Source: Paraburkholderia sp. NMBU_R16 (GTDB lineage: Bacteria; Pseudomonadota; Gammaproteobacteria; Burkholderiales; Burkholderiaceae). From it: 54,141 nt of DNA. How positions within the stretch are numbered: the stretch's first letter is position 1; each line of letters opens with the position of its first letter. Positions 8,004 to 15,301 of the stretch are shown here, piece after piece. The translations under genes and the position numbers were made by a program. The stretch covers positions 1 through 54,141 of the forward strand of contig NZ_JAAAYE010000041.1 in NCBI RefSeq assembly GCF_013282575.1, given 5' to 3'. The notes below the pieces were generated by a model. The model had not been told where the DNA came from. It saw nothing but the letters and a program-made list of their open reading frames with translations, and did no database searches.

Positions 8004-10589
8004 ATGGACAACGCCTTGAAACTGCGCGTGATGTTCGACATGGTCGATAACATGACGAAGCCGCTGAAAAACGTGCTGGCGGGAAGCAAGGGCCTTGCGC
8101 ATTCGCTGAAGCAGCCCCGGCGCGAGCTGGCGGAAATGAGCAAAAAGCAGAAGGACATCGCCGAGTTTCGGGAACTACGCCAGGGGCTCGCGTCGACAAC
8201 ATCTCAGCTTCGGGCCGCGCAGGCTCGGGTAACGGACCTCGCGGGCGCAATGCGTGCCGTCGGTCCGCCGGCGCGCAGCATGGTCAAGCAGTTCGAGAGC
8301 TCCAAGCGAGTGGCCGCAGGTCTGACGGCGGAGCACGAACGGCAATCCGCACGCGTTCAGCGCCTGCGGGAGCAACTGTCAGCCGCAGGCATCAGTACCC
8401 GCAATCTCGCCGAACACCAGCGCAACCTTTCCGCACAGGCGCGTACCGCAACGCGCACCTTGCGTGAGCAGGAAGACGTTCTGACGCGTGTGAGCCGCCA
8501 ACAGCAAAAATTGCATGCTGCGCGAGCGCAACTGAACAGCGCCAAGCAAACCGCGGGAAGCGTTGCAGCCGCGTCGGCGGCCGGTGGAGCAATCGGCGGT
8601 GGCATTCTCTTCGGCGCCAAGCGGTTACTCTCGTCTGGCTACGAATTCGACGCCGCCATGTCACGGGTGCAAGCACTGGCCCGGATCGAAAAGGAGTCGG
8701 CCGAGCTGTCCGCGCTTCGTCTGCAGGCTCGAAAGCTCGGTGCGACGACGAGCTTCACTGCCGGAGAAGCCGCGAGCGGCCAAGGCTTCCTGGCGATGGC
8801 CGGCTTCACCCCCGATCAAATTTTGCAGGCCATGCCCGGCGTGCTTTCGATGGCGAAAGCCGGCGACACCGACCTCGCGCGGACAGCCGATATCTCTTCC
8901 AACATCCTGACCGGATTCGGCCTCAAGGCCGACGAGATGAACAGGATCGCGGACGTGCTGACCATGACTTTCACGACGTCCAATACGACGCTGGAAATGC
9001 TCGGCGGCACGATGAAGTACGTGGGACCCGTGGCACGCGCCGCGGGGATGTCGCTGGAACAAGCCGCCGCCACGGCGGGACTGCTGGGCAATGCGGGCAT
9101 TCAGGCAACCCAAGCCGGTACGACATTGCGCTCGATGCTGCTGCGGTTGTCCGCACCTACTTCCGGGGCATCCGCCGCGTTGAAGGAGCTTGGCGTACGT
9201 GCGCTCGATGCGCGAGGAAACGTTCGAGACATCCCATCGATTTTGCGCGACGTGGCAAAAGCAACGGAAAAGCTCGGCTCCGGCACTCGCCTCGATTACC
9301 TGAAGCAAATCTTCGGCGAAGAGCCCGCGGCCGGCATGTCCGAACTAATTGCGCAACAGGGTGCGCAGGGCATCGAGAAGTATGTGTCGATCCTTCGGAA
9401 CGCGAGTGGCACCGCGCAGGGCGTCGCATCGGTGATGGCGGACAACTTGAAGGGCGACCTCCTCACCACCCAATCAGCCTTTGCGGACCTGGGCGTATCG
9501 ATCTCCGACGCGGTCAACCCGGCCCTGCGCGCGTTCATGCAAAGCGTCACAGGCTATCTTGGCCGAGCCAGCCGATGGGTGCAGGAAAACCCGCGGCTCG
9601 CGCGTACATTGGGCACGATCACGCTCGCGCTCGGCGGCATCCTCGCCGCCCTCAGCGCGCTGGCGCTGATGCTCGCCACGATGATCGGCCCCCTCGCGCT
9701 GCTGCGCTTCGGGCTGACAACGCTGGGCATTCAAGGCGGCATCCTTACGCGCGCCCTCACATTCGGCACGGCCGCGTGGCGAATGTTCAGTGCTGCTGCA
9801 TTGGTGGCCGGGCGGGCGCTGTTGGCGAACCCGATCGGCATCGCAGTCGCTGCCCTCGCAGCCGCCGCATTCCTGATCTATCGGCACTGGGCGCCGATCA
9901 AGGCGTTTTTCTCCGACCTGTGGCAGGCGGTACAGGCAGCATTCAACGGTGGCATCGCTAATATCGCGTCGCTCTTGACCAAGTGGTCGCCGCTCACCGC
10001 CTTGTGGCAGGCATTGGTCACTGCGGTCGCGTCTCTCGGCGCCCAACTACCGGCTAAGTTTGTGACTCTCGGGGAAAACCTCGTTGCGGGGCTCGTCAAG
10101 GGTCTCACGGCGGGCCTCGGTGCGGTGAAGACCGCGATCACGAACCTCGCAACCTCGAGCATCTCCTGGTTCAAAGCAAAGCTTGGCATCCACAGTCCGA
10201 GTCGGGTGTTCGGCGAGCTGGGCGGCTTCATCAGCCGGGGCGCCGCAAACGGAATTGAGGATCAACAAACGCGAGTTGCGCGGGCTTCGCTCGGGCTCGC
10301 TACGGCAGCCGCGGCTGCGTTCGGCTTGCCGGCGATCGCGACTGGGGCTCAACTTACGAAAACGGCCGCAGTGCCGTTGGTACGGCCGAGCGTACCCATC
10401 GGCACCCGGCAACCACTGGCTTCGGCACCAGCCGCCGCGAAGGCGGCCGCAGCGCCGTCAAGCGTCACCGTTAATGTCTATCCGCCACCTGGTGTGGACG
10501 CCGCCGAAATTGCTCGCATGGTTCGCGCCGAACTCGAGCGTGCTGAGCGAGCAAAGCAATCGCGCATCGCCTCCCGCCTGACCGACTAA
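8004..10589 (+). CDS. T: Tail tape measure protein, P2 gpT family
   Basis: 861 residues. The N-terminal 200 residues are strongly coiled-coil (repeated RAAQARVTDL and REQEDVLTRV heptads). A TP901-type tape measure core follows at about 215-500 (AMSRVQALARI, LGATTSFTAGEAASGQGFLAMAGF cut into its usual blocks, then LSMAKAGDTDL). Two hydrophobic stretches lie near residues 530-570 and 590-625, probably used when the protein enters the host inner membrane. The C-terminus ends in a helical ERAKQSRIASRL segment. The protein sets tail length. It starts 2 bases after the E' stop. Confidence 0.93.
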   Translation: MDNALKLRVMFDMVDNMTKPLKNVLAGSKGLAHSLKQPRRELAEMSKKQKDIAEFRELRQGLASTTSQLRAAQARVTDLAGAMRAVGPPARSMVKQFESSKRVAAGLTAEHERQSARVQRLREQLSAAGISTRNLAEHQRNLSAQARTATRTLREQEDVLTRVSRQQQKLHAARAQLNSAKQTAGSVAAASAAGGAIGGGILFGAKRLLSSGYEFDAAMSRVQALARIEKESAELSALRLQARKLGATTSFTAGEAASGQGFLAMAGFTPDQILQAMPGVLSMAKAGDTDLARTADISSNILTGFGLKADEMNRIADVLTMTFTTSNTTLEMLGGTMKYVGPVARAAGMSLEQAAATAGLLGNAGIQATQAGTTLRSMLLRLSAPTSGASAALKELGVRALDARGNVRDIPSILRDVAKATEKLGSGTRLDYLKQIFGEEPAAGMSELIAQQGAQGIEKYVSILRNASGTAQGVASVMADNLKGDLLTTQSAFADLGVSISDAVNPALRAFMQSVTGYLGRASRWVQENPRLARTLGTITLALGGILAALSALALMLATMIGPLALLRFGLTTLGIQGGILTRALTFGTAAWRMFSAAALVAGRALLANPIGIAVAALAAAAFLIYRHWAPIKAFFSDLWQAVQAAFNGGIANIASLLTKWSPLTALWQALVTAVASLGAQLPAKFVTLGENLVAGLVKGLTAGLGAVKTAITNLATSSISWFKAKLGIHSPSRVFGELGGFISRGAANGIEDQQTRVARASLGLATAAAAAFGLPAIATGAQLTKTAAVPLVRPSVPIGTRQPLASAPAAAKAAAAPSSVTVNVYPPPGVDAAEIARMVRAELERAERAKQSRIASRLTD

Positions 10590-10608
10590 CCCGGAGAATC
10601 CTACCGAC

Positions 10609-11022
10609 ATGATGATGTCGCTCGATCAGTTCGTCTTCTCGCTCGCGACCGCCCCCTACCGGGAACTGCAGCGTCAACGAAGCTGGAAGCACCGCACCAG
10701 CTCGCGGGTGGGCGCACGCGACGCCAGCCAATTCACCGGCGCCGGTGATGACACCATCACACTCAACGGCATGGTGGCACCTGAGAACGGCATTGGTGCC
10801 AGAGTGTCGCTCGACAGACTCGCCGCGATGGGCGATGCGGGTGACGCCTACGTCCTCGTCGATGGCATCGGAAACGTCTACGGAGCCTTCGTCATCGGGA
10901 CCCTGAACGAGACCGCCACCTATCACACCCCGGACGGCGTGCCACGGAAGATCGAGTTCAGCCTGACGCTCAAACGCGTCGACGACACTGTGCTGTCAAC
11001 GATGCGGCAGTCCGAGTCGTGA
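10609..11022 (+). CDS. U: Tail protein U, P2 gpU family (tail terminator)
   Basis: 137 residues from the first of three ATG codons (10609, 10612, 10615); GGAG 12 bases upstream fits the first. FVFSLATAPYRELQRQRSW is the usual start of the P2 GpU family, and the AYVLVDGIGNVYGAFVIGTL and IEFSLTLKRVDD segments complete it. gpU is needed for tail completion, probably at the connector end. Its stop overlaps the GTG start of D, so the two are likely coupled. Confidence 0.92.
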   Translation: MMMSLDQFVFSLATAPYRELQRQRSWKHRTSSRVGARDASQFTGAGDDTITLNGMVAPENGIGARVSLDRLAAMGDAGDAYVLVDGIGNVYGAFVIGTLNETATYHTPDGVPRKIEFSLTLKRVDDTVLSTMRQSES

Positions 11023-12137
11023 GCGAGACCAGCTCGCGAGGCCGCGCGGATCGAATCGATCGAAAGCAACCGCAGGCCGACTACCGCGTAACGCTCGACG
11101 AGCGCGACCTCTCTCGCCACATTGCCCCACACCTCATCAGCCTCACACTGTCCGAATCGCGTGCCGAACAAGCGGATATGCTCGACATCGTGCTGGACGA
11201 CTCGCAAAACACCTTCGCAATACCAAAGCGAGGCGTGCGCATTCGACTATCGATCGGCTGGGTCGGTGAGCCGTTGGTGGACAAAGGTGAATTCACGGTG
11301 GACGAAACCGAACACAGTGGCGCGCCGGACATCATTACCATCCGCGCTCGCTCGGCATCGATGACCAACGCGATGAGCGAGCGTCGCGAAAGAAGCTGGC
11401 ACGGCCAGACGATCGGCTCTATCGTGCAGACGATCGCAAACCTTCATTCTCTAAAAGCAGCTATCGCCGAGAAGCTCGCCAGCACGCTGATCCAGCACAT
11501 CGATCAGACGCACGAGTCCGACATGTCGTTCCTCACACGGCTTGCCAAACGCTACGACGCCGTGATGAACGTGAAGGATCGCAATCTGTTGTTCATGCCG
11601 ATTGGAACGGGCAAGACTGCAAGCGGTAAGCTGCTCGACGCAGTCCATATCACTCGCGCGAGCGGCGATCAGCATCGCTACCACGTCGCGCAGCGCGAAA
11701 CCTATTCAGCCGTGCGCGCGCACTGGCACTCCAACGGCAAGGCAGCGCGTAAATCGGTCGTCGTCGGGGCGGAAGGTAACCGGAGCATCAAGGTGCTACC
11801 AGAGGACTATGCAACAGAGGCCGAGGCACGCGCCGCCGCCGAAGCGGAGTTCGCGCGCGTGCTGCGCTCACAAGCGACGATGTCCTACACGCTTGCACTC
11901 GGTAGGCCCGAGCTTTTTCCTGAATTGCCCGTCACCGTGTCGGGCTTCAAGCCGGAAATTGATGCAACACCATGGCTAGTTGAAAAGGTGACCCACAGCA
12001 TTGGCGAAGGAGGATTTACATCGTCACTCGAACTCGAAGTGCGCAACGATCCGACCAGCGGTCGGCACCGTTCGCGCTTCGCGCGCGGCGACGAAAAACG
12101 GCCGCATGGGCGGCCGTTTTCAGTCGAATCGATATGA
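11019..12137 (+). CDS. D: Tail hub protein, P2 gpD family
   Basis: 372 residues starting with GTG at 11019 (overlap GTGA with U). The N-terminal YRVTLDERDLSRHIAPHLIS and ADMLDIVLDD segments and the LAKRYDAVMNVKDRNLLFMP region are typical of P2 gpD. gpD is the central baseplate hub and carries the spike V. A perfect 11-bp hairpin lies within its last 15 codons and probably ends the F operon transcript. Because of it, the last residues (EKRPHGRPFSVESI) may differ from relatives. Confidence 0.92.
   Translation: MSETSSRGRADRIDRKQPQADYRVTLDERDLSRHIAPHLISLTLSESRAEQADMLDIVLDDSQNTFAIPKRGVRIRLSIGWVGEPLVDKGEFTVDETEHSGAPDIITIRARSASMTNAMSERRERSWHGQTIGSIVQTIANLHSLKAAIAEKLASTLIQHIDQTHESDMSFLTRLAKRYDAVMNVKDRNLLFMPIGTGKTASGKLLDAVHITRASGDQHRYHVAQRETYSAVRAHWHSNGKAARKSVVVGAEGNRSIKVLPEDYATEAEARAAAEAEFARVLRSQATMSYTLALGRPELFPELPVTVSGFKPEIDATPWLVEKVTHSIGEGGFTSSLELEVRNDPTSGRHRSRFARGDEKRPHGRPFSVESI
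12095..12120. terminator. Bidirectional rho-independent terminator inside the 3' end of D
   Basis: Left arm AAAACGGCCGC (12095-12105), loop ATGG, right arm GCGGCCGTTTT (12110-12120): 11 paired bases with an A-run on one side and a T-run on the other. It can stop both the D transcript on the plus strand and the small minus-strand gene ending at 12155. Confidence 0.8.
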
Positions 12138-12154
12138 TGATCCGTATTCAGCGA

Positions 12155-12418
12155 TTACTCAGATTGCCGCCTTTTCAAGGGTCGGCGGTCGAGAATCGTC
12201 CGCACCGCATACAGGCTCGACATTGCTGACGTTACCAATCCAGACAGAGTCTCGACCTCGCCTGGGGTGAACCCCAAGGGCGCCGCCCCGTCGTCCACTG
12301 ATCGGGCTGCCACTGCGCCATTCGACTTCCGGGCCTTGCCCGCCTTCTTTCGCGCCTCATTGCTTTCTCTCGTAGCATTAGACGCATCACGCTTCGTATA
12401 TTGATACTGCCTTTTCAC
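12155..12418 (-). CDS. Small unknown prophage protein
   Basis: 87 residues starting with GTG at 12418, with a strong AAGGAG five bases upstream on the minus strand. The N-terminal half is very rich in Lys, Arg, Asn and Ala (RKKAGKARKSNG). The C-terminal half could form a helix hairpin (FTPGEVETLSGLVTSAMSSL). No family recognised. It is convergent with the tail operon and divergent from the LysR-like gene, the position where P2-like phages carry accessory genes. The good ribosome site is the main support. Confidence 0.55.
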   Translation of the reverse strand: MKRQYQYTKRDASNATRESNEARKKAGKARKSNGAVAARSVDDGAAPLGFTPGEVETLSGLVTSAMSSLYAVRTILDRRPLKRRQSE

Positions 12419-12610
12419 TGCTTCTCCTTCTTACTGGGATCGCACTTCGCCCTCGTCAGGCAACCCGCATTAACGCAGATATGGCCGAAATTGGGAACGA
12501 AGGAAATAACCTTCCTCCCCGTAGGTTTGCCCCTAACAAAAATCGAGATGGCGGAGTGCAATAGGAATATTCCGAAACTTTGCTGTCGGGCGTGGGAAAA
12601 GGTGGTCGCA

Positions 12611-12985
12611 ATGGCTAGCAGGCCGAATCGGCTCAACTGGAATCTGTTACGGGCGTTCGCTGGGATCGCAGAGCATCGAACGCTGGCCGACGCTGCACGC
12701 GCTGCCGGCGTGCAGCGGCCGACAATCAGCGAAAAAGTTGCTGCGCTCGAGGCCGTGCTCGGCCTCCGGCTTATGGACAGACAACCCGGAAATGACAGGT
12801 TCCGGCTTACAGCGGACGGCAGGCGTTTGCGGCGCCTGCTGACCAACTTCAACAGCGAGCTCAGCGTGTTATGTGATCCGAGCGGCGAACACGCTCCCGA
12901 TGACGGGGCCACCCAGATTTTGCGAGATGTCGAGGAGGCACTGTCAGCCCTTGAGCGAGCGAAGAAGGCATTGACCCGCTCGTAG
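12611..12985 (+). CDS. Stand-alone LysR-type helix-turn-helix protein
   Basis: 124 residues from ATG at 12611, preceded by AAGGTGG; the frame is open further left but only this start gives a clean domain. Residues 8-70 are a LysR N-terminal DNA-binding domain (WNLLRAFAGIAEHRTLADAA, PTISEKVAALEAVLGLRLMDR, LTADGRRL). The effector-binding domain that normally adds 200 residues is missing; a short helical tail (VEEALSALERAKKALTRS) takes its place and could mediate dimerisation. It lies next to the phage repressor, pointing to a role in phage regulation. A GGAATATTCC palindrome at 12564-12573 is a possible operator. Confidence 0.75.
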   Translation: MASRPNRLNWNLLRAFAGIAEHRTLADAARAAGVQRPTISEKVAALEAVLGLRLMDRQPGNDRFRLTADGRRLRRLLTNFNSELSVLCDPSGEHAPDDGATQILRDVEEALSALERAKKALTRS

Positions 12986-13001
12986 CGCGCGGCGCGCGCT
13001 G

Positions 13002-13493
13002 TCAGGGCTTTTGTTTGCCGGTGCGGGATTTGGCCGGCGAACGGCGAAGCGCTTGTTCGCCCAATGCACGGCGTGTATGTGCCGCCGTCTCAGAGTTCAT
13101 GGCAGCGGCGCGGTCCTGCGCAAGCGCTCGGACGCTCTTCGTGGGCTTTCCGGACTTCGTATAGACGCCCGCAAACAGGTAGCCATTCATGAGCGCCTCG
13201 ACGGCGCCCTTCCCCGCCTCAGACAGCTTTCGGTACTTCCGAAGGATCTCCCGCTCGTCTTCGTCAAGGATGACAGCGGCGCTGTCGGTGACCACGCGTC
13301 TTCCGGTCAGCACATAGACAATGTCCACGCCCGCTGACTCGAGCGCAAGCAAGTAGCTGGCATCCGGCGAGCGTGTCCCCGACTCGTAGTTCAACTGGGC
13401 CTGCTTGCGCAGCCCGCCCACGGCAGCAAGGTCGTCCTGACTCAGCCCGATACGTGTGCGCTCCTCACGAAGGCGATCACCGACAGTTTCCAT
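13002..13493 (-). CDS. CI-like XRE-family phage repressor
   Basis: 163 residues. The XRE/Cro helix-turn-helix is at about 5-62 (VGDRLREERTRIGLSQDDLA, then a recognition helix and LLALESAGVDIVYVLTGRR). The LSEAGKGAVEALMNGYL segment follows, as in many Burkholderia phage regulators. No LexA-type protease domain is present, so induction would need an antirepressor or another route, as in P2. The C-terminal 40 residues are basic and probably flexible. It is divergent from the RHH gene at 13580, with a shared operator region between. It is the most likely lysogeny repressor. Confidence 0.82.
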   Translation of the reverse strand: METVGDRLREERTRIGLSQDDLAAVGGLRKQAQLNYESGTRSPDASYLLALESAGVDIVYVLTGRRVVTDSAAVILDEDEREILRKYRKLSEAGKGAVEALMNGYLFAGVYTKSGKPTKSVRALAQDRAAAMNSETAAHTRRALGEQALRRSPAKSRTGKQKP

Positions 13494-13501
13494 TCGCGTC
13501 C

Positions 13502-13539
13502 CAAGTTAACTTGCGGTTTCCTTTTGCATACATTATATT
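13502..13539 (+). promoter_or_regulatory. Operator palindrome and promoter between repressor and RHH gene
   Basis: A perfect 12-bp palindrome CAAGTTAACTTG lies at 13502-13513. It overlaps a possible -35 (TTGCGG, 13511-13516), with a 17-base spacer to TATATT (13534-13539) facing the RHH gene. The intergenic DNA is much more AT-rich than its surroundings. This looks like the early lytic promoter under CI-like control. Confidence 0.5.
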
Positions 13540-13579
13540 TCGCTTACAGTGAAACACAAACGGTTCGAGTATACCTGCC

Positions 13580-13819
13580 ATGAACAACACAAAAGGTCCT
13601 AGCCGCGCCCCAATCGGCGTGGTCACCGGCAAACCGATATCGATGCGACTGTTGCCTGACGAGCGACACGCCCTGATGCGACTGTCGAAAGACGAAAACC
13701 GCTCGATGGCGAGTATGGCTCGCCGCGCCTATCTCGCGGGCTTGCCGCTCGTTGCTCGCATACCCGCAAAAGCTCGCTCTGGCCAAAATTCACAAACCGC
13801 TAAGAAAGAACTGCTCTGA
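13580..13819 (+). CDS. Small ribbon-helix-helix-like regulator
   Basis: 79 residues. The centre (ISMRLLPDERHALMRLSKDE then NRSMASMARRAYLAGL) has the beta-strand plus two-helix pattern of Arc/CopG-type DNA-binding proteins. It is the first gene opposite the CI-like repressor, the place of Cox/Cro-type regulators in P2-like phages. It may control the lysis-lysogeny choice or excision. The basic C-terminus (KARSGQNSQTAKKELL) looks flexible. Function is inferred from fold pattern and position only. Confidence 0.6.
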   Translation: MNNTKGPSRAPIGVVTGKPISMRLLPDERHALMRLSKDENRSMASMARRAYLAGLPLVARIPAKARSGQNSQTAKKELL

Positions 13820-13821
13820 CG

Positions 13822-14016
13822 ATGCGCCAAACAAGCGCCGATGTAGATATTTCGGACATTGAGCGAAACGTGCTCGAGCGCGTTTGCATCCGACACGGCT
13901 TGACGACTGTTGAGCACGCGGCCGAGTGGCTCGCCGAGCGTCGGATACGGCGAGCCGTGCAGCATCCGACTTGCCGCCACCGGGCACTATTCGTTGTGGA
14001 AAGGAAGAAGCGATGA
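13822..14016 (+). CDS. Small unknown prophage protein
   Basis: 64 residues, starting 2 bases after the RHH gene and overlapping the next gene by ATGA, so it lies in a tight early operon. It is mostly helical (DISDIERNVLERVCIRHGLT, AAEWLAERRIRRAV) with a basic end (VVERKKR). No family recognised. The tight spacing on both sides and the AAGGAAG within its 3' end, which serves the next gene, support it being real. Confidence 0.55.
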   Translation: MRQTSADVDISDIERNVLERVCIRHGLTTVEHAAEWLAERRIRRAVQHPTCRHRALFVVERKKR

Positions 14017-14261
14017 GGATACTGAATCGTTGCCCGCACTGCCGCACGCGGGCCACCGCTCGCAGCAGCCGCGATATGTCGCTGACCTTCCGTGAGGTGA
14101 CCTTCATGTGCAACAACCCCGAATGCGGTCACACGTACGTCGTCAATATGGAGTTTGCACGAACGTTGTCCCCGTCCGCGACCCCCGATCTGTCGCTGAG
14201 TCTTCCGTTTTCGCCGCGCGTCCGTGAAAGGCTCGCGCAGCAGTTAGACCTACCAATCTAG
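14013..14261 (+). CDS. ogr: Ogr/Delta-type zinc-finger activator of phage late genes
   Basis: 82 residues from ATG at 14013 (AAGGAAG upstream); it overlaps the previous stop. It has the family's zinc ligands: C7-x2-C10 (RCPHCRTRATARSSR) and C36-x4-C41 (MCNNPECGHTYV), plus the central REVTFMCNNPECGH block. In P2 and P4, Ogr and Delta activate the late tail, capsid and lysis promoters through the RNA polymerase alpha subunit. It should switch on the V and F operons to the left. I could not find clear TGT-N12-ACA Ogr boxes before V or FI. Confidence 0.85.
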   Translation: MRILNRCPHCRTRATARSSRDMSLTFREVTFMCNNPECGHTYVVNMEFARTLSPSATPDLSLSLPFSPRVRERLAQQLDLPI

Positions 14262-14345
14262 CGCCCCAATCCATTTGTTTCCTCCCTCGCATCGTGCCTC
14301 ATCGGCGCGAGGGCTTCGGCTTGCCTCGAAAAAGGAGCTGTCTCA

Positions 14346-14591
14346 ATGAAAGCTGCAAAGAAGGCCCAATCTACTTGGGAAGACATCGCCTCACTTGAAA
14401 CCACCCAGCTTCTCAACCCGCCGCAACTCGGTCATCTCGATGCCGAAGAGAGGCGGGAATACCTTCGCCGACTCTTTTTCATGGACGTGAGGCTCCTCAC
14501 GTTTGTGGTGACCGCTCGAAGCCTTGGATTTGGCGTCACGTGCCACTGGAACCATGAAACGTCCATGCCGCACCTGGTCTGGTTGCATTGA
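14346..14591 (+). CDS. Small unknown prophage protein
   Basis: 81 residues with a strong AAGGAG 8 bases before ATG at 14346. The N-terminal half is charged (KAAKKAQSTWEDIASLE, then HLDAEERREYLRRLFF). The C-terminal half is more hydrophobic (VRLLTFVVTARSLGFGVTCH) and ends in WLH. No family recognised. It is co-directional with the early operon. An 84-base gap before it contains a CCCTCGC/GCGAGGG hairpin (14284-14313) without a T-run. Confidence 0.55.
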   Translation: MKAAKKAQSTWEDIASLETTQLLNPPQLGHLDAEERREYLRRLFFMDVRLLTFVVTARSLGFGVTCHWNHETSMPHLVWLH

Positions 14592-14606
14592 TCAGGGAAG
14601 CGGCCC

Positions 14607-14807
14607 ATGTGCATGAAGCCTGATGACCGGGAGCTCCGCGCTGCGTGGCGACGGCTTCGCATGGTCGGCGACTTCGACACGTCGATGCGCAATCGCGCTG
14701 TGCGCGTTGCCGTGGAAGCTGCCGCACGCGCGTTGCGAGATCGAAGTTCTCTGACGAAGCGCCCCCGCGACGCCAAGCTCCGAGCTGCAAATGACACCGG
14801 CAACTGA
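14607..14807 (+). CDS. Small basic unknown prophage protein
   Basis: 66 residues, ATG at 14607 with AGGGAAG 6 bases upstream. The composition is Arg/Ala-rich and helical (RELRAAWRRLRMVGDFDTSM then RAVRVAVEAAARALRDRSSL). Such small Arg-rich helical proteins are common in phage early regions, but no function is recognisable. It overlaps nothing real and keeps the operon's spacing. Confidence 0.45.
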   Translation: MCMKPDDRELRAAWRRLRMVGDFDTSMRNRAVRVAVEAAARALRDRSSLTKRPRDAKLRAANDTGN

Positions 14808-14847
14808 CCCACATGCGCCAGCCGGCGCAATGATAAGGAACCGCATC

Positions 14848-15048
14848 ATGAAACCCTACGTTTTTGGCATCAGCGTCATGCTGATGCTTTCATCGTCGAT
14901 GACCGGCATGACCTGGATTGCATCGATCGGCCTACGGCGCACGTCCAAGCGGTTCGGCCCGGTCTCCGCAGTTGCAGCGGGCACGCTCGCACTCTCGTTC
15001 CTGATCGCCGCGCTCGCGTGGTCGGCTCCCGGGCGGGAGGCCGTATGA
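14848..15048 (+). CDS. Small membrane protein of the prophage early operon
   Basis: 66 residues from ATG at 14848, with AAGGAA about 10 bases upstream; an alternative ATG at 14830 is in frame. Two hydrophobic segments are clear: residues about 3-25 (VFGISVMLMLSSSMTGMTWI) and about 40-58 (VAAGTLALSFLIAALAWSA), separated by a basic turn (GLRRTSKRFG). That predicts two membrane helices. The stop overlaps the next start (ATGA). Function unknown; inner-membrane location is inferred. Confidence 0.5.
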   Translation: MKPYVFGISVMLMLSSSMTGMTWIASIGLRRTSKRFGPVSAVAAGTLALSFLIAALAWSAPGREAV

Positions 15049-15299
15049 AGCGCGCCCCCCTGTATCAGCACCCGACGTCCTACGAAGCGATTGTCGCGCA
15101 CGAGTGTCACCGGCATGAGCGTCGCCTGCGCATCTTGCAGCGGCAGTGTGCGATCGGTCTCTTTGTAACCGCCCTCTGCGATCGCCTCGCGCTCGCCTTC
15201 CCCCTAACGGCTGAGGCGCTCAAGCGAGACGTTTTCAGCCCGTCGACGAGTGGTAATCCAACCGAAACGCCGTCGGACCAACCAGAGCAACGCGCCTGA
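15045..15299 (+). CDS. Small unknown prophage protein upstream of the replication gene
   Basis: 84 residues from ATG at 15045, overlapping the previous stop, so translation is probably coupled. The N-terminal 40 residues are His/Arg-rich (HECHRHERRLRILQRQCAIG). A moderately hydrophobic helix (LFVTALCDRLALAFPLTAEA) and a Ser/Thr/Pro-rich tail follow. No family recognised. The replication gene starts 2 bases after its stop. Confidence 0.5.
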   Translation: MKRAPLYQHPTSYEAIVAHECHRHERRLRILQRQCAIGLFVTALCDRLALAFPLTAEALKRDVFSPSTSGNPTETPSDQPEQRA

Positions 15300-15301
15300 C
15301 G

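Noticed and set aside
14284-14313. CCCTCGC/GCGAGGG hairpin after ogr as terminator
   Set aside because: Seven-pair stem with a long loop and no T-run; the early operon seems to continue.
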